Positions 37,445 to 45,596 of a stretch of 46,319 bases of DNA are shown in pieces. The notes under the pieces were generated by a model. It was not told the DNA's origin, ran no database searches, and worked only from the letters and a program-made list of their open reading frames with translations. Position numbers and translations under genes: made by a program. Source of the stretch: Clostridiales bacterium (GTDB lineage Bacteria > Bacillota > Clostridia > Oscillospirales > Oscillospiraceae). How positions within the stretch are numbered: position 1 is the stretch's first letter; each line of letters starts with the position of its first letter. The DNA lies in assembly GCA_020859945.1 (NCBI GenBank), contig JAJBVG010000069.1, positions 1 through 46,319 of the forward strand. The letters run 5' to 3'.

Positions 37445-38668
37445 TCAGTTTTTCTTTGGTACTAATTTGGTAATTTCCTTCCCCAGCGCCCACAAATCGC
37501 CGGTGCCGCCAGCCATCTCCTGAATGGCCAGCGCCCGCTTCCGGGGACGACAGCCCTCAGCGCCGGAGGGGTCGGTGAAGAGGCCGAAGTACACCTCGGT
37601 CAGCCCGCCGATCTGGTTCTGTTCGATGCCCGCCCGCTGGAGCATGGCCTCCTCGTTGAGCAGCCGGAAGTTGTGCAGCGTCCGCACATAGGGCATCTCC
37701 GAGGCCATTTGCAGGATCTTCTTGTTGTAGGCGGCGTACCGCTCCTCCAGCACCGGGTCGCCGCAGTCGGTGAAGCCCGTCTCGGTCAGGATGACCTGCT
37801 TGTGGCCGTCGCCGTACTTGCACATGACCTTGTAGGCGGCGTCGTTGTAGCTCCACCAAAGGCTGTCCGGCTCCTCCACGTTCAGGAACAGGTCTTTGTC
37901 CGAAGCCACCGGCTTGATGGTGAACACATAGGGGTGCCACGCCACGAGGTCGAAGTAGTCGTCGGTGTTGGTGGACCAGAAGCTGCCGGATTTGATGCGG
38001 CTGTACACCATATCCAGCGCCCAGGCTACGCCGTACATCACCGGCAGGAAGTCGGGCAGGCCCCCGCCCAGCCCCGGCGTGCTCAGCGCTGGAGAGAAGG
38101 AGGCCACTTTCGCTTTGGGGTTGCCCCGGCGGACGCCTCTGGCGGCGAAGTACATCATGTCCACCGCGATGTCCATCTTTTCCTCCGGAGAGAAGGGCTG
38201 GCTCATGTCGCTGTCCAGAAATCCGTCCGGGTGCAGAAAGGCGTTCAGGTTCCACTCGTTGCCCACCTCCCAGATGGTCACCTGGGGGAATTGCTTCGCC
38301 ATGGTGGTCCAGCTCTGTTCCAGCATTTCCAGCGCCTGCATATAGAGGCTGCCCGGGGTCAGGTCGCGGGGCTGCATGGCGTGGCCGGACTTCTGTTTGC
38401 AGCCGGCGGGCAGAAACCAGTCGTGGCTCATGCCGGTGACTTCGATGTCCAGCTCCGCGGCCCGGTCCAGCAGCTTGGTGTGCATGGCCACCACGTCCTC
38501 ATTGGGGGTGGTGGGGTCCTTCAGCACATCGGGAATGTGCATCCAGGAGCGGTAGGCGTTGCAGCCCATCCCCTTCACCAGGTCCAGATAGGCCGCGGCA
38601 GGGACGCCGATATCCCCCTCCCGCTGGATGAGCGGCTCTCCCACTCCGAAAAAGCGTTCTGAATACAT
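37445..38668 (-). CDS. Clan GH-A glycoside hydrolase (GH39/GH5-like)
   Basis: A 407-aa single-domain TIM-barrel glycosidase. The clan GH-A pair is visible: VTIWEVGNEWNLNAF gives the acid/base Glu (about 139, after Asn) and VILTETGFTDCG the nucleophile Glu (about 292). Before them, GVPAAAYLDLVKGMGCNAYR is a typical first barrel strand. I cannot place it in one family; GH39, GH5 and GH30 relatives are all possible. It has no signal peptide. AGGAGG lies 7 bases before the ATG at 38668 (another ATG is at 38671). Its promoter carries the GGTCGGA repeats, so it should be controlled together with the GPH symporter and esterase. Confidence 0.75.
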   Translation of the reverse strand: MYSERFFGVGEPLIQREGDIGVPAAAYLDLVKGMGCNAYRSWMHIPDVLKDPTTPNEDVVAMHTKLLDRAAELDIEVTGMSHDWFLPAGCKQKSGHAMQPRDLTPGSLYMQALEMLEQSWTTMAKQFPQVTIWEVGNEWNLNAFLHPDGFLDSDMSQPFSPEEKMDIAVDMMYFAARGVRRGNPKAKVASFSPALSTPGLGGGLPDFLPVMYGVAWALDMVYSRIKSGSFWSTNTDDYFDLVAWHPYVFTIKPVASDKDLFLNVEEPDSLWWSYNDAAYKVMCKYGDGHKQVILTETGFTDCGDPVLEERYAAYNKKILQMASEMPYVRTLHNFRLLNEEAMLQRAGIEQNQIGGLTEVYFGLFTDPSGAEGCRPRKRALAIQEMAGGTGDLWALGKEITKLVPKKN

Positions 38669-38721
38669 CATTTTACCTCCTGTAATACCAGTGTTGCCCA
38701 CTGTGGGCTTTTACTGCTGCC

Positions 38722-38785
38722 ATTATAGAAGAAATCCCCCCGTCAAAACAGCCGGAATCCTACCGGAAGTTCCCCTTTTCCGACC
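38722..38785 (-). promoter_or_regulatory. Regulon promoter 3: GGTCGGA direct repeats and -10 (GH-A gene)
   Basis: On the minus strand GGTCGGA (complement of 38779-38785) and GGTAGGA (complement of 38758-38764), 21 bp apart. The -10 TATAAT (complement of 38722-38727) is 31 bp away, with no good -35. The distal repeat touches the stop codon of the preceding gene. The leader is about 47 nt. Confidence 0.8.
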
Positions 38786-39213
38786 TACTCGCCCAGCACG
38801 TCAATGATCCGAATCTCTACGCCGCCCTCCGCATTGTGAACCTCGGCGCGGAAGCGGGGCTGGCACAGATAGGGGCACAGGGTCTCGCTGTCGGTCAGGA
38901 ATTTGGGGCAGGCGCTGATAAACGGAGCGGTGCCCTTTGCCGGGGCGTAATAGGCGTTGTTTTCCACAAAGAGCTGACACTCTGCCCCCGCGCTGTCCCG
39001 CCCCCGGAACAGGTATCGGGCGCACATATGCCGGGTCCCGGCGGGGTCCTCCACCTGCACGTCCACGCCGCCCGGCAGAATCTCCCCTGAAAACAGCTCG
39101 GACTCCACCCTTCCCGTGAAGGGAATCATCGTTACCGACCCACAAGGGCTTTTCAGGTCGGAGATTTGGGTTTTGTCAATAAAAATTTGGAAGGTCATGA
39201 TCTGCTTGTCCAT
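38785..39213 (-). CDS. DUF3237-like small protein
   Basis: A 142-aa soluble protein without signal or membrane segment. GRVESELFSGEILPGGVDVQ, then HMCARYLFRGRDSAGA, resembles the small beta-barrel DUF3237 family (G-x-x-x-G-x-L-x-x-G-x-x-LPGG-x-D...ARY-x-L). Its function is unknown. AGGAGG precedes the ATG. It starts 34 bp after the histidine kinase and is probably transcribed with it. DUF3237 proteins occur near catabolic and redox genes, which tells little. The regulon promoter of the next gene begins at its stop codon. Confidence 0.6.
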   Translation of the reverse strand: MDKQIMTFQIFIDKTQISDLKSPCGSVTMIPFTGRVESELFSGEILPGGVDVQVEDPAGTRHMCARYLFRGRDSAGAECQLFVENNAYYAPAKGTAPFISACPKFLTDSETLCPYLCQPRFRAEVHNAEGGVEIRIIDVLGE

Positions 39214-39247
39214 AGGTTCCTCCTTGCGTTGCTGTGTTTGATTTTCA

Positions 39248-40870
39248 TCATTCCTCGGCGTCCAGCGGGAAGCGGAACCGGCTGACAGCCCCGTTGTCGT
39301 TGTAGAACCGGCAATCTGCCCGGTCGCCGTAGAGCATCTGTATCCGAAGCATGGTGTTTTGCAGCCCCACCCGCTCCCGCAGGGCGTCGTAATCGTGTTT
39401 TTCCAGCGCCTCCAGCAGCCACGCCGGGTAGCCGCCGCCGTTGTCCCGCACCGTGATGACCGCGCACGGAACGCCGTCCGCTTCGTCGTAGTCCACGGTC
39501 AGTTGAATCAGCGTTTTGTGGTCGGGGCCGATGGAGTATTTCACCGAGTTTTCGATGAAGTTTTGAAGCACCATATTGGGGATGAAAATATCCTCCACAA
39601 AGGGGTCCACCGCCGTTTCATAGGTGAACTGTCCCTCGTAGCGCAGCTGCTGGATGTTGATGTAGTCCTGAATATGGGCCAGCTCCGCCTGGAGGGGAAC
39701 AAAGTCGTCCTCGGTTTTCAGAAGGTAGCGCATATAGCTGGCGGAGAAGCGCATCAGCTTTGCGGCAGTGTCGTACTCCCGGCTCAAAATCATGTTATAG
39801 GCCATGTTCAGGGAGTTGATCATAAAGTGGGGCCGCAGCTGATAGGACAGGTTTTTCAGCCGGGTCCGCTGGTTTTCCAACTGTTTCTCGTAGACCTCGA
39901 TTTTCAGTCCCTGTATCTTGCCCGCCATATGATTAAAGGTGTGTTCAATTTGGGCAAACTCCGTGGTGCGGGAGCCGTGGGTGATGAGCGCGTCAAAGTC
40001 GCTCTGCTCCAGCCGCTCCATAGCCGCCGTCAGGCGGCGCAGGGGCAGGATAATGAGCCGCCGCAGCACAAGATACACCAGAGGCAGCATCAGCACCATA
40101 AACAGGGTAACGAAGCGAAAATACCGCTGGAAGAAGGGCAGGGAGGACAGGGCCTCCTGCTGATTCAGCCGCTCGCAGACGGTGAGGGTACACTTGTCCG
40201 ATTGGACCGTGAGCAGCAGCTCGCCCTGCTCGGTTTCCAGCCCGTCTACCTGCTCCGCGTCAATAAAGAACACGTCGGCGTCCTCTATCTCCGACAGAGC
40301 GTTCAGCGCCACAAAGGAGCCACCATAGATGCCGTTGGAGCAGTACCCTTGCATGAGGTAGGGCGAACCGTCGATTTCTACATACTGCCATTCAGAACTT
40401 TCCTGAGAGAGGGCCGTGAAGGTCTCCGTGATGTACCCGGTCATCTCCTGCTGGCTCTCCGGCTGGGAGGTGTCCCGCAGATAGACGTACTGAAAGTCGC
40501 TCTCTGGGATGTAGAAGTAAAAGCCGGTGATGTACTGGTAATAGAGGGCTGTCTTTGCGATTTCCGTGTTGAGGGAGTTGGCCGAGTAGTAGAAGTGAGA
40601 GGAGCTGCGGTCCAGCAGATAGACGGTGCTGCTGCTGTAGAAGGTCATGGAGTTGACATAGTTCTCCGCCATGTCCAGTTCCCGGTCGATTTGGGACATA
40701 TAGCTTTCCAGCAGTTGAACATGGGCCTGCTCCACCTGCTCCATGCCGCTGCGCATATAGCTCCAGTTGATGTAGCAGGAGAGAAAAACCACCGGCAGCA
40801 TCAAAAAAAGGATGGTCAGGAATACCGGCATTGTGATAGAATGGACTATATTAAAAATTTTCTGTTTCAT
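39248..40870 (-). CDS. YesM-type sensor histidine kinase
   Basis: A 540-aa membrane kinase. TM1 is at about 12-38 (TMPVFLTILFLMLPVVFLSC), then an extracellular sensor domain of about 200 residues and TM2 near 250-270 (LFMVLMLPLVYLVLRRL). A HAMP segment and the His_kinase core follow, with the phospho-His in QLRPHFMINSLN (about 347), then VLQNFIENSVKYS and VRDNGGGYP for ATP binding. YesM-type kinases sense sugars, often with an extracellular binding protein, and pair with AraC-type response regulators. The start at 40870 is MKQKIFNIV with GGAGG upstream. It is head-to-head with the response regulator, only 42 bp apart. Confidence 0.93.
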   Translation of the reverse strand: MKQKIFNIVHSITMPVFLTILFLMLPVVFLSCYINWSYMRSGMEQVEQAHVQLLESYMSQIDRELDMAENYVNSMTFYSSSTVYLLDRSSSHFYYSANSLNTEIAKTALYYQYITGFYFYIPESDFQYVYLRDTSQPESQQEMTGYITETFTALSQESSEWQYVEIDGSPYLMQGYCSNGIYGGSFVALNALSEIEDADVFFIDAEQVDGLETEQGELLLTVQSDKCTLTVCERLNQQEALSSLPFFQRYFRFVTLFMVLMLPLVYLVLRRLIILPLRRLTAAMERLEQSDFDALITHGSRTTEFAQIEHTFNHMAGKIQGLKIEVYEKQLENQRTRLKNLSYQLRPHFMINSLNMAYNMILSREYDTAAKLMRFSASYMRYLLKTEDDFVPLQAELAHIQDYINIQQLRYEGQFTYETAVDPFVEDIFIPNMVLQNFIENSVKYSIGPDHKTLIQLTVDYDEADGVPCAVITVRDNGGGYPAWLLEALEKHDYDALRERVGLQNTMLRIQMLYGDRADCRFYNDNGAVSRFRFPLDAEE

Positions 40871-40912
40871 GGAGGCGCCTCCGTTGGGACATCGCAAAGG
40901 GAAAGGAGAAAC

Positions 40913-42530
40913 ATGAACCTGCTCATTGTTGACGATGAGATCAGCTCCATCCGGGCTGTCTCGCATATGTTGGATTGGGAAACGATTGGCATTGACCACT
41001 GTTTTACCGCCCTGAGCGCGGCCGAGGCCAGGCAGTACATGGAGGAAAACCAAATCGACCTGTTGCTCTGCGACATCGAAATGCCCCAGCAGTCCGGGCT
41101 GGAGCTGCTGGAATGGGTCAACAAGCAGCAGCTCCAAATCTCCTGCATCTATATGACCTGCTACGCGGAATTTTCCTACGCCCAGAAAGCCATTCAGCTG
41201 GGCAGCGAGGCTTATCTGCTCAAGCCCATCGATCCAGATGAGTTGAAATCAGTTCTGACCGCCGCCATTCAGAAACGGCAGGCCCTGCAAGCGGCCCAGT
41301 CTGCCAGCCGTCTGATGGAGGAGGACTGCGACAACCTGTGTCACCAGTTCTGGCAGGAGCTGTTCTACGAGGACATCCCCTCTAACCGTCCGGCCATCGC
41401 CGCACGCATCGGGCAGCTTGGGCTGCCGCTGGACCCGGCCTGGTATTACTGCACCTGTCTGGTGGTGGTGCGGAACTGGGGCAAGGACATGGAGACCACC
41501 CACCGGCTGAACCGGTACGCCGTCCACAACGTGGTGGCGGAGCTGTTCGAGGGGGCGGCGGGGCCGGCCAGTTCCTTTTTCACCGTCTTTCCCTTTGGGC
41601 AGCACGGGCAAATGTGCATCTGCGGCGGAGAGGACGGGGCGGCTCTGTTCCGGTGCTGCCGCAGCTTCGCGGAGCAGTATCTGGCCTCCGAGCGAAAATA
41701 TCTGGAGGTGCGCTCCGTCTGCTATCTGGGCCAGCCCACCCACATCGAGGACGCCGCGGAGGAAATGGAATGTCTCATGCGGATGGACAACAGTCACCTG
41801 AAAAACAACGGCATCTCCGTCCACGGCAAGGCGGAACCAGCCCTGCCGGTGGAGAGCGACTTGGAGGAACGGTTTCAGCGGTGGAACGGCCTGCTGGAGG
41901 ACGGGCAGCTGGAAAAGGCCCGGACGGAGATCGTTGCGTACCTCTCCAGCCAAGAGGACAACGTCTGGTTCAACAAAAAACGATTCCAGCAGTTTAACAG
42001 CCGCTACTCCGGCCTGTTGACCGCCTACGCCGAAAAACACCACTTCCCCCTGAACCAACTGACCGCCGACCCACAAAACGCCCACTGCCGTCAAGCGGCA
42101 CTTCCGCGCTTCGCGCTCCCTGTGCTTCGAGATGTCGGACCGGGGGCTGGACAATATGGCGGCGTGGGTGGAGCGCTCCCTGCTCCTGCTGGAGCAGCAG
42201 GCCGCTGCCAGCGACGACCCGGTGCAGGCCACCCAGCAGTTCATCGAAGAACACCTGTCGGAAAAGCTGGACATGGCGCAGATCGCGGAAAACGTCCACC
42301 TGAACCAGGATTACCTCACCCGCATTTTCAAGCGGGCCACTGGGACCTCCATCAAGGGCTACATCGTCAACCGCCGCATGGAGCAGGCCAAGCTGCTGCT
42401 GGAGACCAGCCACCTGCCCATTGCGGACGTGGCCTATCGGGTGGGGTATTACAACTACACCAGCTTCAACCGCATTTTCAAAAAGACCTACGGCGTTTCG
42501 CCCCAGAGCTGCCGGCGGGGAGCGGATTAA
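40913..42530 (+). pseudogene. AraC-type response regulator (YesN-like) with a frameshift
   Basis: An AraC-type response regulator split by a frame change. Frame 1 from the ATG at 40913 (GGAGAAAC ahead) gives the receiver domain: VDDE at 7-9, phospho-Asp54 in LLLCDIEMP and Lys in LKPIDPDEL. A middle region of about 250 residues follows. Near 42072-42087 the reading must move by one base to reach VKRHFRASRSLCFEMSDRGL and the C-terminal AraC HTH pair (LDMAQIAENVHLNQDYLTRI, IADVAYRVGYYNYTSFNRIF), which ends at 42530. Without the shift the protein runs on in the wrong frame with no DNA-binding part. A short repeat shared with two other genes sits at the break. It could be a real mutation, a sequencing error or a phase switch. 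Confidence 0.85.
42087..42123 (+). repeat. Coding-embedded short repeat, copy 2 (at the regulator frameshift)
   Basis: GCCGTCAAGCGGCACTTCCG (42087-42106) is identical to copy 1 in the MFS gene, with CTCCCTGT at 42116-42123. In the downstream (HTH) frame it encodes AVKRHFR; in the upstream frame it reads RQAALPR. The frame change lies at or just before its left edge. Confidence 0.65.
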
Positions 42531-42640
42531 CCTTAATTTAAGCATACCAGACACAGGCCAATATTGCAACCAATGCGGGCAAAGTGGTCGGAATTTGCAA
42601 GGATTTCTTACATAAAGCGACCTGAAAGGAGCGTGAGGGA

Positions 42641-44206
42641 ATGAGAAAGAAAAGCCTGATTTGCTTGCTCCTACCCTCAAGGGGTACTTCTGCCCTCAAG
42701 GGGCACTTCCGCTGCGCTCCCTGCGGGGCTTTGCCCCTCCTTGTGGCGGTGCTGCTGCTGGTTTGCTGCTCCTGCGGCGGGGAGACGAAGGAGGCAACCG
42801 GTTCGTCCTCGGCTTCCGACGAGCAGGAAGTTGTGACGCTGCGCTTTCCTTTAATCGTGGACGACGCTCTGCCGGAGAACATCGACCAGGTGGAAGACAC
42901 GCTGAACGACTACCTCAACGAACAAATCGGCGTGCAGGTTTCCTTTGTGGCGGTGTCCATCAGCTCGCTGGAGGACTATTATCTTCTCCAGTCCTCCAGC
43001 ACAGAAAAACTGGACTTTTTCTCGCTGCTGCCGGGAGAGGAGCTGCTCTCCACCATGGTGGACGCGGGGTTAATTCTGCCTCTGGATGACCTGCTGACGG
43101 AGTACGGGCAGGGGGTGCTGGACAGCGCTGACGAGGTCCTCTCCACAGGGCAGCTGAACGGCGTGCAGTATATGGTCCCGGCGGTACGGGACAACTACAC
43201 CATGGGGACCAGCCTGGAGTTCAACGCCGCGCTGGTGCGCAAGTACGGGTTTGACATCAGCTCCATTGAGACGTTGGCGGACGTGGAGCCGATGTTGGAG
43301 GTCATTCTGGAAAACGAGCCGGGCGTGGTCCCCTTCACGTCCTCCGGCTCTGCCAGCCTGACCCAGCTCCTGGGCGGCTACGACTGCCTAGGCGACACCC
43401 TGGGGGTGCTGAACCTCCGGGCCGACGACTCCCTGACGGTGGTGGACTGGTATGAGACCGAAGAATTTTTGGAGTTGACCCGGTTTCTCTACCAGTGGAA
43501 CCAAAAGGGCTATCTGTCCCAGGACGCGGTGGTCTCCCAGCAGAGCGGCACGTCGATGGTGGAGGAAGGGACGGCATTCTGCACCCTGAGTACCATTATG
43601 CCCACTGGGGACTACGGCAGCGAGGTGTCGGAATCCAGTGTGGTGGTGGAGGTACAGCTGAGCGACCAGCCCCAGCTGCTCACCAGCTACCAGATGGGAC
43701 TGGAGGGTATTTGTATCTCCGCCTCCTGCGCCGCGCCGGAAAAGGCCATGCAGCTGTTGAACCTGCTCTACACCGACGAGTGTGTGGTCAATCTGCTGGA
43801 GCATGGCATCGAGGATGTCAATTACACCCTGACCGAGGATGGGGCCGCGGACCACGGCGGTGGCTACTTCCTGCTCTACGGTCAGCCCCTGAACCAAACG
43901 CTGCGGTATCCTTCGGCGGACTACGGGGAGCATTACGAGGAAAAGTGCCTGACCTTCGCGGAAAACGACGTGGTTTCCCCGGCCTGCGGCTTTGTCTTTG
44001 ATTCCTCGCCCGTATCCAAAGAGGTGGCGCTGTGTCAGGCAGTGGTGGAGTATTACTTCCCGGTGCTGGACTGCGGCTGTGTGGACCCGGACGAGGAGAT
44101 TCCAAAGTTTGTGGAGGAATTAAAAGAGGCGGGCATCGACACCATTATCGCGGAGAAGCAGCGGCAGTTGGACCAGTGGGCGGCGGAGCAGACGGACGGG
44201 GCGTGA
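42641..44206 (+). CDS. Orphan sugar-binding lipoprotein (LipO/YtcQ type, DUF3502)
   Basis: A 521-aa extracellular solute-binding lipoprotein. After a long signal region (hydrophobic LPLLVAVLLLVCCSCG, lipidated Cys at 43 or 45) comes a family 1 binding fold (FPLIVDDALPENIDQVEDTL, MVPAVRDNYTMGT). A C-terminal DUF3502-type end follows (FVFDSSPVSKEVALCQAVVE, IDTIIAEKQRQLDQW). Relatives bind oligosaccharides for ABC importers, but no permease gene is near. It follows the AraC-type regulator, so it may serve the divergent kinase as sensor partner. The signal region is unusually long because residues 12-30 are encoded by a duplicated 19-bp repeat. GAAAGGAGCGTGAGGGA precedes the ATG. Confidence 0.85.
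   Translation: MRKKSLICLLLPSRGTSALKGHFRCAPCGALPLLVAVLLLVCCSCGGETKEATGSSSASDEQEVVTLRFPLIVDDALPENIDQVEDTLNDYLNEQIGVQVSFVAVSISSLEDYYLLQSSSTEKLDFFSLLPGEELLSTMVDAGLILPLDDLLTEYGQGVLDSADEVLSTGQLNGVQYMVPAVRDNYTMGTSLEFNAALVRKYGFDISSIETLADVEPMLEVILENEPGVVPFTSSGSASLTQLLGGYDCLGDTLGVLNLRADDSLTVVDWYETEEFLELTRFLYQWNQKGYLSQDAVVSQQSGTSMVEEGTAFCTLSTIMPTGDYGSEVSESSVVVEVQLSDQPQLLTSYQMGLEGICISASCAAPEKAMQLLNLLYTDECVVNLLEHGIEDVNYTLTEDGAADHGGGYFLLYGQPLNQTLRYPSADYGEHYEEKCLTFAENDVVSPACGFVFDSSPVSKEVALCQAVVEYYFPVLDCGCVDPDEEIPKFVEELKEAGIDTIIAEKQRQLDQWAAEQTDGA
42674..42723 (+). repeat. Tandem 19-bp duplication with coding-embedded repeat, copy 3
   Basis: CCCTCAAGGGGTACTTCTG (42674-42692) is followed directly by CCCTCAAGGGGCACTTCCG (42693-42711), then CTCCCTG at 42717-42723. 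The second unit is the third copy of the repeat (GCCCTCAAGGGGCACTTCCG, 18 of 20 identical to copies 1 and 2). It encodes ALKGHFR in the lipoprotein signal region. Confidence 0.65.
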
Positions 44207-44255
44207 CGGCGGCACTGTTCAATGGCCCCCATTTACTCTGATTCTTGCTCACGAT

Positions 44256-44296
44256 AAAAAACGGCCCTGGAACCCGGATGGTTTCAAGGCCGTTTC
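44256..44296 (+). terminator. Terminator after the binding lipoprotein gene
   Basis: Stem ACGGCC-x-TG-x-AACC (44261-44274) with GGTTTCAAGGCCGT, loop cggat, then TTTCTTGTTT on the plus strand. It lies 50 bp past the stop codon. Confidence 0.7.
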
Positions 44297-44373
44297 TTGT
44301 TTGAGCGCGCATTGAGGAAGCTGCGCTGCTTAGAAATTCTTTTTTAGAATAACCAGAAATAGAAACGAAATAT

Positions 44374-44402
44374 TTGCTTTTCCCCCTGTCCCTGTTTAAA
44401 AT
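44374..44402 (+). promoter_or_regulatory. Promoter of the aldo/keto reductase gene
   Basis: -35 TTGCTT (44374-44379), 17-bp spacer, -10 TAAAAT (44397-44402). The start near 44409 gives a leader of about 90 nt. Confidence 0.6.
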
Positions 44403-44501
44403 AAAGACAGGAGAAACCGGTCGTCAACGCCGAAATCCAACGGCGGAACCTGTGTTTTTACGAAACTCTCATTGACATCGGCAATCGAGCAGGAGGAACT
44501 T

Positions 44502-45596
44502 ATGGAATATCGTATCTTGCCCCACGGGGGCGAAAAAATCAGCGTCATTGGAATGGGGTCTTCCGTAATCGGGGAGCGCCCGGAGCAGGAGATCATTGCG
44601 ACTGTCCGTTCCGCGATGGAACACGGCGTCAACTATTTCGACATGGCGGGCGGCCATGCGACGATTTTTGACGCCTATGGCAAAGCGCTGGAGGGGAAAC
44701 GGGAGCAGGTCTATTTGCAGGTCCACTTTGGCGCAGATTACACGTCCGGGGAATACGGCTGGACGACCAGCCTGAAAAAAATCAAAAAATCCGTTCAGTG
44801 GCAGATGGAGAAGCTGCGGACGGACTACATCGATTTTGGCTTTATCCACTGCATGGATGAGGACAGTGATTTAGACACCTACATCAAAAACGGTGTGCTG
44901 GATTATATTTGGGATTTGAAAAAGCGGGGCATTGTCCATCACATTGGAATGTCCTCCCATACCCCGGCGGTGGCGCACCGGGTCCTGGACATGGGGATTT
45001 TGGATGTGCTGATGTTCAGCATCAATCCCCTGTACGACTACGGGCAGGGGGATTATGCCATCGGAACCAGCGGCGAACGGTATGCGCTGTACCGCCGCTG
45101 CGAAAAGGAGGGCGTCGGCATTGTCGTTATGAAGCCCTTCTGCGGCGGACAGCTTCTGGACGCGGAGCAGTCTCTCTTCGGCGTGGCGCTGGGAAAGCAC
45201 CAGTGTATCCAATACGCCCTGGATAAGCCGGGCGTGCTGACCGTCGTTCCCGGATACGGCAGCGAAGCGGAGCTGATGGAGGTGCTGGACTATTTCAATG
45301 CCCCGGACGAGCAGAAGGACTACTCTGTGATTGCAGGATATACGCCAAAAGAATCCGAGGGCGCTTGCGTCTACTGCAAGCACTGTCACCCCTGTCCCGC
45401 AGGGCTTGATATTGCGCTCATCAATAAGTATTATGATTTGGCGATGCTGGGTGATAATCTGGCACGGGAACACTACCTGACGCTGGAGAAAACCGCCGGG
45501 GACTGTATCGGCTGCGGCCACTGTGACAGCCGCTGTCCGTTCCATGTCCGCCAGAGTGAGCGGATGAAGCTGATTTGCGAGGCGTTTGGGAAATGA
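44502..45596 (+). CDS. Aldo/keto reductase with two [4Fe-4S] clusters
   Basis: A 364-aa oxidoreductase. The N-terminal 270 residues are an aldo/keto-reductase barrel (GVNYFDMAGGHATIFDAYGK, IDFGFIHCMDEDSDLDTY, HHIGMSSHTPAVAHRVLD). The C-terminal part adds two ferredoxin-like motifs, CVYCKHCHPCP (CxxCxxCxxCP) and CIGCGHCDSRCPF (CxxCxxCxxxCP), as in the Fe-S AKRs of anaerobes. It should reduce or oxidise a carbonyl with ferredoxin-type electron transfer; the substrate is unknown. The ATG at 44502 follows AGGAGG. Its stop overlaps the next start (ATGA). Confidence 0.9.
   Translation: MEYRILPHGGEKISVIGMGSSVIGERPEQEIIATVRSAMEHGVNYFDMAGGHATIFDAYGKALEGKREQVYLQVHFGADYTSGEYGWTTSLKKIKKSVQWQMEKLRTDYIDFGFIHCMDEDSDLDTYIKNGVLDYIWDLKKRGIVHHIGMSSHTPAVAHRVLDMGILDVLMFSINPLYDYGQGDYAIGTSGERYALYRRCEKEGVGIVVMKPFCGGQLLDAEQSLFGVALGKHQCIQYALDKPGVLTVVPGYGSEAELMEVLDYFNAPDEQKDYSVIAGYTPKESEGACVYCKHCHPCPAGLDIALINKYYDLAMLGDNLAREHYLTLEKTAGDCIGCGHCDSRCPFHVRQSERMKLICEAFGK

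Noticed and set aside
39359-40912. Upstream extension of the response regulator frame (about 518 codons)
   Set aside because: It lies antisense to the histidine kinase. The real start is the ATG at 40913, with a ribosome site and the receiver motif VDDE.
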